Of a DNA stretch of 64,000 nt, positions 46,601 through 58,100 are shown one piece after another. Source of the DNA: Phlebiopsis flavidoalba. Its lineage: Eukaryota; Basidiomycota; Agaricomycetes; Polyporales; Phanerochaetaceae. Below the pieces are notes generated by a model. That model was not told the DNA's origin. It saw only the letters and a list, made by a program, of their open reading frames with translations, and searched no databases. The stretch spans positions 806,001-870,000 of the forward strand of contig JAOCPU010000005.1 in assembly GCA_035772785.1 (NCBI GenBank), read 5' to 3'. Every line of letters starts with the position of its first letter. Positions within the stretch are counted from its first letter, which is position 1. A program made the translations under genes and the position numbers.

Positions 46601-48421
46601 GAAGGATTGAAGGTGTGATGTACACACCGGCAGACGGAACAACCAGTGTCCATTTTGCTTTTTCCCACCAACGTCCCGTTCGCCAGGCTTGAAGACGCCT
46701 CGGATATCTCTTGTTGCGTCCGTCTTACGGCGCTTGGGGCCGCGGGCTATATAAACATTGGGTCAGTAGTACGAGGGCTCAAATAGAAGGCACGTACCTT
46801 GCGCTCGCCTTCTACCTCAGCACGGAGGGCTTCATATTGGACGTCACCATCTTCGTCATCTTCGACATCCTCTTCTTCTTCAACATCGTCGTTCTTTGTG
46901 CTCGATAGCATCTTCATCATCATCACTAAGGACGATGGATATTTTCTTCCCCTTTCCCTTGGAGGCCAGCTTGGTTGTGTTAGTTACGAACAGATGGACT
47001 GAACGTGGCACATACCTGAGGAACTGAGCTGTCGTCTAGCTCGGTATCACCACCTTCGGAAAGCTCGTCGGGTTTCCGTTTTGAGCCCCACACGCACGCT
47101 CAACGTTTAAACTTGACGAGGATGAGGATATCTGCAAAGTAAAGATAAGTATGTGTGCGATGGAGTAAAAGACAACAACACTCACCGTGTTTGCCCTGGA
47201 GACCGATGGGAGTGCCGTCGAAGACTCGCCTCTAGATGGCGCTGAAGCTCGGTCTCGAGGCTTGAAAAAAGTCTTCACGGAGGCTGAGTTGTGGAGGGGA
47301 TCTTCGCCGCGGACCTTCCATGTTTGTTTGCGAATGCGGCGAGAACCCGCAATCTTCTCTGCCGAGTTGGACGGCTTGAGGCGTTCATGGCCTTGACTTG
47401 GAGGTGAGCATAGCTGAGAGCAAACATACAAGGGCAGCACCTGCCTTTCTGCAATTTGATGGGCTTTGGAGGTCCCTTGGATTCATCCTCTGACTCCTGC
47501 CACTCGATCTCGGACGCATCTTTCAGTGTGCCGTCGGGTGCGAGAGCGCATTGGTCGTTTGGAGGGGGACTGCTTGGTGAGGGCATAGAGAAAAGGGGAA
47601 TGCGTGGGATATGGTATAGGAGTCGGTGGCAGGGCGACCTGAAATTGAGATGCGAGGGATGGGATGTGTACAAGCCTGCCGTGCAAGGTCAGCCCGCATT
47701 ATATGCAGTTTCCCAGGTCCCAGACAAAGAGTCCGAAATGCGAAACATACCAGTTGCATCCCAGACAGTTTCAAGTGGCACCGAGGCCTCTATGCAATGT
47801 GTTCATGGTGCAATATTGCGCACCGTATGTGCATGAGAAGCCAGAGGGCTTGTGGGGATCATTGCGCACTGTGTTTGCGTTAGACAACCAAAACCCGCTT
47901 TGAGGGCACAAACAACATTTGAACGTTGTTGTTGCAGTAGTGTTGATCGCGGGGGCAAGTAGTGTTCATAGCAGCAGAGCAGAGGGGAAAACGTGTGGTA
48001 CGAAGTATGAGAGAAGAGCAGAGGGTATCGGCACGAGGAGTAGTCGCAGTCGGTCCGTTGTCGGCAAAAGGAAGAGCGCAGGCCGCCTGTACAGCCAAAT
48101 ATGGCAAGTGACGTGGTTAGACGGCGACTTTGCTCTTCTGTCGCGGCTGCACTCGCCACACTGTGTTCAGACTGCAATTCTTTGCGCGTGCGGCCATCTC
48201 GGTTGACTCGAAAACAGTGTCTCATAAGATTAAAATGTGTCGGTTCGAACTGGTTCGGACAAGTTCAAACCGGTTCTTTGAGACTGCGGCTCTATGAGAA
48301 ACCGCGGACCGAACCGCTACCCGAGACCCCCGAACCAGACCTAACCTGAACCTGAACCGCCGGTCCGGTGCAGCGGTTCATGGTTCGAACCACGGTTCTG
48401 AACCTGACCGCGGCATCACTA
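43621..48421. mobile_element. hAT-superfamily DNA transposon, 4801 bp, with 8 bp target-site duplication
   Basis: The target duplication GCCACGGG is at 43613-43620 and 48422-48429. The terminal inverted repeats TAGTGATGCC (43621) and GGCATCACTA (48412-48421) match perfectly for 10 bp, then continue imperfectly with words such as CGGTTCGGTT, GGTTCAGGTTCAG and GAACCGGTT on both sides. Inside, on the minus strand, is a hAT transposase with BED-like finger, catalytic and dimerisation regions. The perfect 8 bp duplication points to a fairly recent insertion. Removing the element and one duplication brings SKSWPR in frame with DFFTVDVVKSFEACDTTIS of the host gene. Confidence 0.93.
43905..47586 (-). 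CDS. hAT transposase with BED-like zinc finger
   Basis: Cut-and-paste transposase. The start at 47586 reads MPSPSSPPPNDQCALAPDGT. The N-terminal exons are acidic and basic (KRKPDELSEGGDTELDDS near 47060; SIVLSDDDEDAIEHKE near 46900). The zinc finger reads KQNGHW (about 46650) to ACPYCSQLGHTHGETYLTKC (46525-46465). The RNase H-like core shows FDAWTSDALDPYLTISAHY (46000-45940), TSDNATTNDACMRALERLL (45740-45680) and IRTRWGSMHDLI (45265-45230), typical of hAT. The C-terminal dimerisation region has WWGVSHSNF (about 44230), ASERAFSSGGRTGTARRNRL (44095-44035), KPETFEALQILKDAYRTG and stop at 43905. Introns are about 50 nt. Several exons need frame corrections (near 47090, 46880 and 44330), so present activity is uncertain. 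Confidence 0.85.
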
Positions 48422-48640
48422 GCCACGGGACTTCTTTACTGTTGACGTCGTCAAGTCCTTTGAAGCATGCGACACAACGATCTCGGGCCGCACGGTCCTC
48501 AACGACAAGCCCAGAGGCGGCATTCCAGGCGTGCTTCCCAGGCGTGACGTATAGGCGCGGTACATTCTACGCTCATCTGAGAACGTTGGGACTCAGCGAC
48601 TTCTGAGATCCAGGCAAAGTATATTCAGTACGGACGCTCA
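48422..48640 (+). CDS. GRF-type zinc-finger protein, 3' part (after hAT insertion)
   Basis: Continues the protein interrupted at 43620: DFFTVDVVKSFEACDTTISG then RTVL directly behind the target-site duplication, then, after a shift, FQACFPGVTYRRGTFYAHLR and TLG to a stop around 48610. This looks like the conserved C-terminal domain of the host protein. It is separated from its promoter by 4.8 kb, so it is most likely not expressed as part of the protein. Confidence 0.6.
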
Positions 48641-49669
48641 GAGGAGGGGATCTGGCGTTGGTTCATGGGTGAGGTCCCCGACCCTCGTGCCGCAGCAATG
48701 CGCCAATGCAAAAAAGAAGCTTACGCGCGTCAGAGTTCTAGCAGCAACTGCTAGACTCTAGTAGTTATAATTCTGTGTTTTCTCTCTTTCCTTGTTTTGT
48801 TGTTTCATCCACATGTAATTTCAGAACTTTATCAATCTTTACCTGGTCTAATTATACTATACAATTGCGTGCACCGGAAGAGCGCGAGTATATCTTGCGC
48901 ATCGCGTTCGTCACACCCATCAAATCTGTGACAGACGCGTTAGCGAGTCTGCCACAACATCACAGAGATCTTCTAGCACCACCCCCAAGAGTGGTAGCAG
49001 GAAAAAAATACACTACCCTATGATGGTTTTTTCGTGTTTAAGGTCAGAGGACCCTACCCCTCCCCTCCTTTTTGGCGCCATAAATGATGAAGTCATGACG
49101 ATTACATATGTACAATTTATATTACAAATGGCAATATTAATTATACCCTACGTTTCTTTGCTCGGAAATCTGCGTTCTCTCAACGCGACCGTTGGTAGAG
49201 GCACTCCGGACTTGATCATCATCAAGTTCTCGCACTATTTTTGCTTGCGCTGGAAACACTTTGTTACATATACACTAGCACCGGGTGTGCAAAGGGCTTG
49301 AGCATTCGGATCCAACAAAGTACCCCGCACTTTTACACAACCGACGACGAGCAGTGTTACAATCTGCCCATGCGTTTCTGGCCACCGAACGAGATGACCA
49401 AACCACAGCAGGGAATAGCCCGCCCTACCGGAAGCCTGAAAATCGGTGCGTTGATGCCTCATCATAATGTCAATATGTATAAACACGCCTTCGAGACCTT
49501 AACGTGAGGTCGAGCTACACTCTAGAACACATGTACAGCTGCTTCAAAGCACGGGGATATTATTTTTGGGCAATATATTCTTCCACAAAAAAATATGTTT
49601 AAGGCCCTAGCCCCCTACCCTCCCCTCCCCTCATTGGGTAGGGCGCTTAATTCTGCTACCGCCCCTTGG
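48641..49669. other. No recognisable gene
   Basis: An 82-codon plus-strand frame ends in APEEREYILRIAFVTPIKSV (48865-48925) with no recognised family. GTTTAAGG followed by CCCTACCCCTCCCCTCC occurs near 49036 and again, less exactly, near 49600, which may be direct repeats around a small insertion. Confidence 0.4.
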
Positions 49670-49690
49670 CACCACCACCACCACCACCAC
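49670..49690. repeat. (CAC)7 microsatellite
   Basis: Seven uninterrupted CAC units at the left border of the G+C-rich block. Confidence 0.95.
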
Positions 49691-49699
49691 ATACCCCAA

Positions 49700-50900
49700 G
49701 CATGTTTGATGCCTCGACGTGCTTGGTGGGAGTGCCCCGCGGGCCGCCAGGAGTGTCAAGAATGTCAGGGAGGGCCAATCTGACGACGGACGGCCCACGA
49801 CCCACCGCCGCGTCGCCCCCATTCCCCCTGCCTGACCCACCACGCCCACTCCAACTCATTTCTAGCAGGGGCAAGTTTTGTGGACCACGGCGATGCCCTG
49901 TACTCCAATCGACTGCCCTCTAGGAATGACGCGGATGAAGGCGCGCGGCCACCCAGCCACCACCAAGACCGCATCCACCACTGCCACGGCGCCACCAAGA
50001 CCGCGGCGGCCAGCAACTCCACACACACCCGAAACGCGTCCGAGTGACGTCGAACACCAGCCTGTGTGACTCGTATGCCCACGCACCGGGCATCGTCGCA
50101 CTGCGGCAAGCACGACACTCCGCTCCGCGCTGTCGCGCTCTCGCCACATCGAAATCACGGCCGCGCCTCTCGTGTTACCAGCGAAGACTCGCGGAATGTA
50201 GCCGCAGGGCGAAACGTCGCCGAGTTCGAGTCACCGCGACCGGGCACGCGCGACCGTCACCACACCGAGACCACCCACGACGCGCGGCCATACGCCCACG
50301 CTCAGCGCGGCCACCACAATGAACAACGACCACTGCCGCCACCACAACGGACACGCGCGACCGCGTCGATGCAACCAACGCGACGACCGCGGCGGCCGGC
50401 CGCAATGACCACGCTGTGCGCGGCCACCACCTCACACCCATATCGCGACGCGACGACAACCGCCTCTCACCACCAAGGTCGCCTAGAAATGGCGCGGCGA
50501 GGCGGCGCACCCTCGCCCTCTCTCTCACCACCACCACGACCGCGGCCCGTGCGCGGACGACCACGACAACCGCGGCCAACGATAGTCGCGGCCGCCACCA
50601 AGACTGCGTACAGAACCTCGGCCATCAACGCGACGGACCGCGCGTCGGCCGCGACCACCACAATGGCCACCGTCACCGCGGCATGCGCGGCGACCACGAC
50701 AACCGCGGCCACCGATAGTCGTGGCCACCACTAAGACTGCGTACAGCGCGGCGCAGCAGCAGAAACTATCCGGGGCGCGCGGGCGGGCCACCATCACCAC
50801 GACCGCGGCGTGCGCAGCGACCACGACAACCTTGGCCATCAACACGACGACCGCGGCTTAGAGCGGCCGCGACCACCACAATGGCCACACGTCGTGTGCG
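49700..50900. repeat. G+C-rich degenerate repeat block
   Basis: Words such as GACCACGACAACCGCGGCC, GATAGTCGCGGCC and ACCAAGACTGCGTACAG recur at about 50550-50612, 50690-50741 and, partly, 50817-50850, at intervals of about 130-150 bp. CGACCACCACAATGGCCAC occurs at about 50651 and 50871. Long frames exist on both strands but follow the repeats (Thr/Ala/His on plus, Val/Ala/Gly/Arg on minus), so coding is unlikely. Composition resembles 39.4-40.9 kb. Confidence 0.7.
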
Positions 50901-51121
50901 GTGTTAAACACGACGGAAAGAAGAGAAGTCAGACGGGGCAGGAGCGAGATTGCAGCGGGCACTCACCATGGTACGTAAACCCCACGCACGCATTCCTACT
51001 GCGAGCTAATCATTAGCATAGGTGCGTAGAGCGCATGCTCCGCGGGACCCCCACGTTGCGATTGCACGCAAGGACGACTTACTATACAACCACCGAGAAC
51101 CTTTACTATACAACCAACATG

Positions 51122-51423
51122 AGCGGGAGCTTCGCCGGCTCCTGGGCATGCACTGTATGCTGCCGTCTCGTCATCTCGTTGGTGTGCTTACCGAGTGCGC
51201 GCCGACAACCTAGACGGTCTTGTCGTCTAGAATCACTAGGACGTGCGCCGCAGCTCTGCCGTCTCATTGTCTGCCGGACGGATGCGCGTGCGATTGCCCG
51301 AGGTTTGATGCCGCCGACGTGACAAAAAATTGATTCAAACCTGCGTCTCGCGTTTGGAACCTATGTACTAGTACAAAGTTCTATCTGTAGTACATAGTTG
51401 TAGTAGCGGGAGCTTCGCCGGCT
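51122..51423. repeat. 19 bp direct repeat flanking about 260 bp
   Basis: AGCGGGAGCTTCGCCGGCT is present exactly at 51122-51140 and 51405-51423. The stretch between has paired GTACTAGTACAAAG and GTAGTACATAGTTGTAGTA words and no gene. Confidence 0.8.
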
Positions 51424-51450
51424 TGTAAATAGTTGTAGTCTTACGGTCGT

Positions 51451-53995
51451 CTAGGAGGCAGCCCACTGTACCACGACGAGACGGAAATCAGAACGGGACG
51501 CCCTTGTCGCCACCATTAAGAGTTGGCGAGCACGAAATATATTTTCTTGCACTAAGAAGGATTCAATCAATGCAGTGACTACAAATGACCTTCTTGCCAA
51601 AAAACCCGGAAGCGCATGCGTGTTATCTAGTTTACGAAGAGTTTTCTCGTTACGTCGCATAATCATCTCATCTAGGAAGAAATTGAAACGGTCAACATGC
51701 ATTTCACACGGCAAATAGAGTGGTAATTAGCCAGCCAAACATTTGTCTGCTCTGCGATGGACGAATTGAAATACCATCCGCCATCTTCTCTGATCAGAAT
51801 CAACTTGGGGGTAGCCAGCAGGGTTGCAGTGTGTTTTGACAAAATATGTCAGTCTCACTGTGCTTACTTTTGAAGTGGAAAACATCCACTGTCAAAGCAA
51901 CAGAGTTCCACCACGGATCCTGACGGGCCTGTACATGCGCCTTGAGGTTACAATTGTTGTCAAAGAAGACGTGGTCGGGACGAAAGGTGGTGTGGATGTA
52001 TGTTCTTTTGATAAACTCCTAGTATAGAAATTTGAATAAGTCCAATAACTAGCTAGTAGCAAGAAATATAGCTCCTACCGCAACACTGGAAACAGCTTCC
52101 GCTCCGTACATCGTTGTGCGTGCAATAATTACACCACAGGGTGCAACAATGATCTGCTCGTTATGTGTACGCTTGCGACCAACAAAAACTGAGCGCGGAG
52201 CTTACGAGTGCGAGGGGCTGCACTTGTTCTTGCAGGAGCCGGCTGAGTTGCCTGACGTAGAGCATTATTGTTGTCAATTTCATAGATTTCTGGCTCGGCG
52301 GAGTCATCCCAATCATTAGAGTCTGCAATGATCTCCAGGTCTCCTGTGGATCCTCCGCCGGTAGTAGACACGCCTGCCATCCGCGTACGCTGAAGCCGCT
52401 CTTGAAGTTGAAAACGGGATTGACCACGAAGAGTGTAAAGTTCTTCGACAGCAATATGAGTGGGATCGATGCATACACGATGTCCTGAGGCTGCGGGCTG
52501 GTCACAGCCAATGATGGAGCAAATATTATTCTGCTGTTGATGCGCTGGGCAAAAGCGATCCCCGCTGGCTCGCAAGTGGCTCCTGCAGTTATGAATTGCG
52601 CAACATGGATGCCCAACAGTTACGCCATCCACAACTACACAGGAAGACTTGGCTAGAATAATTTATTAATCTGGGAATCATTTACATAACCTATCAAAAC
52701 TAGTTACGCACATGTGATGTGACCTTGGTCATCATGAAACCAGCGTACACATCGATTACAATAATGTGCCAAAGCTGGTTGCCCATTTCGTTGAATGTGC
52801 AAGGTTACGGTTCTGAACAGCGGCGTTGAAGCGGTATTGTTGTTCTCCCGCCATGAGGAAGCCGTAAGATAAAACCACGTCTACAACTGTCTTCAAGAAG
52901 GCACAACAGTGTAAATCCGTCCCAGACATGCTCAACTCGGAGTGAGCAGTCAAAAGGCCAAGTCTCCCTATCAAATGGGGTGTTGGAAAATGGTTCCGCA
53001 AGTGTTTCATTGTAAACAGATGCGCAGCCAGTTGCAGAAGTCCTAATATAAAATGAAATCGCTCAGTGATTGGCTTTACAAACTAGGGTAGAAAATAATA
53101 AATACCAGCTTGAGAGCATCAGTTGGATCCATAGGTTGATTACTTGGACATGGATAAACTGATGTTCACCAACTTGAAGATAGCCATCAGGAACAGTCTG
53201 GTAATATTCACGTGTTCCATTCTGCACTGCGTAATCATGATGGTAATTTGTCTTGCATCCTGTAGTATAACATTTGGCTACTGTGTGTGTAATGTATCAA
53301 AAGTTTAAGACTCACTCTCACAAGAAAGATGAACACTCCATGTAGAGAAGAACACCCCGGTCAAGGGTAAATAATAACACAGCACGTTGCTGTATTTTCT
53401 TCATGGCTGATGTCTTTGTGCAGCCCTCAGTCAGGCAATAGTGACTGGGAGGATAAAGAGAGGGTTGCCGGCTAAGATACAACTTGTAAGATATATTTCT
53501 AGGACTACTAGATAGAAGACGTACTAAAACCCAAGTCCATACCACAGCGCCTAATTTCTGCCTGAGGGTCCGAATTGTAAATTGTGCACTATAATCGTCA
53601 TCCCATACAAAGGCCTTGAGGGCATTCCAGCAGTGCATCACATGTATAGTGTCTAACCCGAGGACACGGGATAGCAATGCAAGCACAGTAGCGTGCGGTA
53701 GATGTAGAGGTGGCGTGGAAGTGGACACAGACGCCGGCTGAGCAATAATGATCTCGTTCTTGCAAGCTGCAGCACATGAAGATGAAGTGGTAGACCTGGC
53801 GGAGGCCCAGAGAGTCAAGCAGAGCCGGATAGAAGACCAATGTATCAACTACAGCCTGTAACCGGTCCATGGTGGTGCTGAGCATACACTCGTATGCCGT
53901 TTTGCGTTTGCCCGACCACAGTTCCAGAGATTCAAACTCCGATCCAAATCCTATCCATTTCAGGTATACTGATGTCCTAATATCATCACACATCA
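51451..53995 (-). CDS. KDZ transposase with CxC5/CxC6 cysteine clusters
   Basis: Kyakuja-Dileera-Zisupton type transposase, a DDE group abundant in agaricomycetes. The start near 53995 (MMCDDIRTSVYLKWIGFGSE) leads to an N-terminal helical region with TVLALLSRVLGLDTIHVMHC then WNALKAFVWDDDYSAQF (53690-53570). The CxC5 part follows: SHYCLTEGCTKTSAMKKIQQ (53440-53385), CQTNYHHDYAVQNGTREYYQ (about 53255-53200), a domain with HVWDGFTLLCLLED (about 52920) and LPHGG. CxC6: GVTVGHPCCAIHNCRSHLRA then GDRFCPAHQQQNNICSIIGC (52625-52510), CIDPTHIAVEELY, FQLQERLQRTR. The catalytic part is PCGVIIARTTMYGAEAVSS (about 52140-52085), KTHCNPAGYPQ (about 51830), WYFNSSIAEQTNVWLANYHS (about 51760-51705), FNFFLDEMIMRRNEKTLRKL. 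Several frame breaks (for example near 51690, 53530 and 53290) make activity doubtful. Family call firm. Confidence 0.82.
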
Positions 53996-53998
53996 CTA

Positions 53999-54115
53999 TC
54001 TAGGCGCCCAATGGCACAGACGGCACAGACGGCACGGAGGCACAGAGGCACAGAGGCACAGAGGCACAGAATTCCCGTTTCCCGGACGCTCTCTCCCAAC
54101 TTGCTTGCTGACATT
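53999..54115 (-). repeat. GTGCCTCT repeat upstream of the KDZ transposase
   Basis: On the minus strand: CAAGTTGGGAGAGAGCGTCC, GGGAATTCTGTGCC, then several CTCTGTGCC units and CCGTCTGTGCC twice. It matches 37980-38100 on the plus strand. It could be the terminal or promoter segment of this transposon family; no inverted partner was found after 51451. Confidence 0.65.
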
Positions 54116-54868
54116 GCTCGGATATGCTCACCTTCTTTATAGAACGCCTGGCGTGACGGCCAGTCACAAACTGAACCGTCCCCAGATTGGCTCCATAGTA
54201 GAGGGTTCACAGGGTCCTTTCCTGTTGGCTGAGACCCCGGATGTAGATCATGGTGAGTTGCTGGTGATGCTACATCATCTGTGCGCTCACGGATATGTCG
54301 AACCTGTCAGCGCTCGTCTCAGCAGCCTCACACACTCGCGTGTCTCCATGCGCATCCCTAACCCAGGGGATCACAACAAGAGAATCTACCGCTGACCAGA
54401 TTCCAGCCCACAATACGCAGTGGTCTCCACCATCTCCGCACCCCGAAAGTGGCAAGCAGCCCAAGCCGCCTGTGCAGCCCGTACATGGCGACCCGCCGCG
54501 TGCAGCAACTGTTCTTTCAAGGGCCCCCCGCCGACCCCACTATCCCGTCAACGTAAACCGGGAGACTGGACCTCAGCTGGTGCTGAGCTACGCCCGGGCT
54601 CTTTCAGGCGAGATCAAGTGGTCCGAGTCGAGGGACATGTACATCACATGCGTGGATTTACCGTGCGGAGAGCTTCGTCACGGCGGGATGCAGGCGCGTC
54701 GTTTTCGTTGTTACGCTGCATCTTGCATGCATGGGGTCCGGGCCCGTGCGCTCTCTATATACTGCCGATCCTCACCACCGCGAGTCGTCATGTAGACCAG
54801 TCAATCCGACCGTCGCTGAGACCAAGCCGCAGACGATGCGATTGAATGCGATGAGCCTCTGACGACGG
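54116..54868. other. No recognisable gene
   Basis: A 166-codon plus-strand frame (54295-54795) is Pro/Arg/Ser-rich without a motif. No homology with the regions in front of the other FunK1 blocks was seen. Confidence 0.4.
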
Positions 54869-55146
54869 TCTTCTGCATTGTCGGTGTTAATTCCCCTGTC
54901 CTCAAAGTGGGCTGAACGTTCATTTCAGCGGGAGCATAATCCAAATGGTATCGAATTGATGCGTGGCCAGGGGAGATTGGATCACAGATTCCCTCGTGAT
55001 CACGCTCCATGGACCGCATTAGGAAGGCAAGTTCGACTTACCTCCTTCTTTCATCCCTGTCGGTCACCCGTACCTCGTTCGCCGCGTCTCTGCACTCTCC
55101 ACCTTTTCCATTGCAACATCAACCTCCGGTTTTCACATACGTGGTC
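54869..55146 (+). promoter_or_regulatory. Conserved block upstream of FunK1 copy 4
   Basis: TTCTGCATTGTCGGTGTTAA, TTCATTTCAGCGGGAGCATA, GGTATCGAATTGATGCGTGG, GATCACAGATT, CGCATTAGGAAGGCAAGTT and CTTCTTTCATCC, in the same order as at copies 2 and 3. The final 60 bp before the ATG differ, and the ATAAATACGAGGCC motif is missing. Confidence 0.65.
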
Positions 55147-58100
55147 ATGAGCGCACCTAATCCCCAACAATCATCATCATGGCACCCGCTCAGAGTACGT
55201 TCGCGAGTAATACTCTCGCCATCCCTGCACGTCTCTAACACTAATTCGCTTGTGCAAAAGATTCGCAGAATGGTTGCTAGTCTTCCAGGGAATGTTGAAT
55301 TTCCGGCTACACGCGAGAACATGGCTACTGGACCCAATGAGCACGTCCCCCAGCTCCCTGTTCGAGTTCTTCCTAGGCCAAAGGGGTATCCTCCCGCCGC
55401 CACCGTCAGACGACAAGAACTATCTCACAAAGGTCCTCGAGAGGCTGACGAAGAAGAAAATTCTATGCTCTCCATCTCCTAAAGACAAATCGCAGAAAAT
55501 GGATCGGCAGTTCTTGCGCTGGAAATGGTTCATCGAAGACGACCGTCCAAAAACATCAGCAGGTCAGAGAACATTGTGTTCAAAGATGTCGAGAAAATTG
55601 TCGACGCGGTCAGAGAAGCATTTGGTCGGCAAGGGAAACTTACGCTCGAATTCAAGTGCAACCCGAACATGAACCCCACCTCACACGCACGCACCGACAA
55701 GACTAGGCCTGATTGCTACGCCCTGCTAAACGCTGAACGGTGTGGGGTCGGGTGCCGTCGGCCCATGTCGACGAGAATAGTGGGCCGGAACTGGATCAAT
55801 ATTGGTGTCCCAGGCGAGTTTCGGAAGGATGGAAAACGGATCGTGTCCAGGTGAGTTCGCAGCACCAATACCCTCGCACCTGTAGTGATATGGGGCCATG
55901 GCCTACCTATAGAACTGGACTCAAATCTTGTGGTCAATCAACTCCCTCATGCAAGAGGATCCTCGGAGGCGATTCGTCTTTGCGTTCACGATCGAGGATA
56001 CCATAATGCGAATCTGGTTCGCGAGCCGTCTCACGTTCTCGTTTCACTTCCGTTTGACTTCAACAAGGTGAGTATCTTCTGTTGTCGCACACACCTCGCT
56101 TATGACGTACGTGTAGCAATACTGGCATATGGTCGACTTTTCCTTCGAGTGATGTACGCGGAAGAACATCAGACTTGGGTGGGATACAACCATGGAGCGG
56201 GTCCCCGGAGAAGGGCTCACTGGACTTTTCAGTACAAGATCAGATGTGGCGACACTATATACAAGACGACGCGTATCATCTCGGACTTTGGAGCACAGAC
56301 TTCTCCGTGGTTCGAGGGACTCGTGTGTGGTAAGTACGTAAGCTCGAGGAAGGCGACAAAGGAGGATCCGCAGCCTCTTGTACTCAAGGACGCGTGGGTT
56401 GATGCGAGTCGAAAGCGCGAAAGCCGACATTCTGCAAGAGATTTGCAAGGGCTGCCGAGGAAAAAATGGCCTCCAGGAAGGTTTTGAGCGACATTCCATG
56501 CGCATCAGGGCAGCCGGTGATGTTTACATCGGCGAAGTTCCCAAGCGCGATCATACCCATCGACTCATTCTTAAACCGTTGCTGCAGGTTGTAAAGACAC
56601 GAGCAGACCGACGGGCAAGGATCAAGAGTGAAGGGAAAGAACATAGCCGCTTCTTGGCAAGGACGGTCTACGTGGTTCGGACGGGAGAAATATAGATCCT
56701 GTTGAGCGAATCTTGCAACACGGGCCGAAAGTTTCACTATCGAATTGTGTTCGAGGAAGTCGGCCGCACAATAAGTCAAATCGACACTCTCTCGGGTGCT
56801 TTCAGTGCATTATCTGATGCAGTGAGAGGTAGGAGGCGTGGTGTTTTTGCTCTAGGGCTCAATATACTCATCTTCGGCGTAATCTTCTAGGCCTACAGAT
56901 CCTTCACAAATGTGGCTGGGTCCATCGTGACATTAGCCCAGGCAACATTCTGGTAGTGAACGGTGTAGGAAAGCTATCGGATTTTTGAATATGCCAAGCA
57001 TGTCGACGACGTGGAGATCCACGAGCATCGTACGGTATGCAACCTCTGATCTCGAATTAAACTCAGGACCTGAAGCTGACCTTCAAGGGATGGACCGCAG
57101 GGAACTCCCGGCTTCATTGCTGTCGAGGTCGAGGGACAAAATTATATCTTTACGCCAAAACCTCATCGGCAACGCCGTGATTTGACGATGAAGACCCGAA
57201 GCCTTCCCAGCAAAAAGCTGAGGAGAAAGATCGAGACGGAGATTCTGCTGCGGCGCCGCCAGCAGCAACAGCTACGCCTCGTCTGTGGACGACGATCCGG
57301 GCTCAGCCGAGATTTCCTCGCCATCTAGCTTTCTTCTACGTCCGCCTTGCACATCTATTACACCATCTTTCACTCCACTAAACCCACCAGATCCGTCGCT
57401 CCTACCCTCACCATACGATCCTAAACACTTCAGATATAATCCTTTTGGCACGATCTGGAGAGTCCATAACGTGGGTCAATGGCTGGCTCTTAGTCTGCTC
57501 CAAGTTCCGGAGATCAGGGTCCGGGATGTCGGTCAAGAGTTGGGGCTACTCATCTCCGGAACCATAAGGTCGCCGCATCCTCCTGTTCGATGACGAAGCG
57601 CACCGTTCCCTATCAATGATTTCCGGAACTATATTCATCGACACCTTCAAGAACGTTCTTCCGCAGATATACATTATAGCTGATAACCTGGACTTGCTCC
57701 GGGAGCATCTCTACGATCAATACCTGGAGGCGAGCAAGGTCCGTCATAGCATGGGGAAGCAGCCTCCGTTCTCGACCATAGCTGGGGGGGGTCTCCACGA
57801 CGAGATGATCAAGATGCTGGATGACACTGCGCGGAAGCTCCGGAAGACAAAAAAGGACTTGAAGATCCGCGTTGAGTCTCGTAATCAGGACGAAGGGGAC
57901 ACAGACCGGGCTGGAAAGGCGGCGGACCCGTCAACTGGGGCACAAACGCGGGGCCCGGCGGGGACTGCGTCTGCCAGGCGTCCTTCTGAATATGCGCAAG
58001 CGGAGCCTACACGCCGTAAACGGCAGAAGACGAATGACGGGAAAGCAATCTTGCTCCGATACTCGACTCGTGCGACTCCTCAGGCACCTCCAGAGCTACC

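Noticed and set aside
49670..49690. Poly-His coding stretch
   Set aside because: A plain CAC microsatellite outside any recognisable gene.
50066..50734. 222-codon plus-strand frame in the G+C-rich block
   Set aside because: It lies over degenerate repeats. The minus strand is equally open with a repeated Val/Ala/Gly pattern, as expected from composition.
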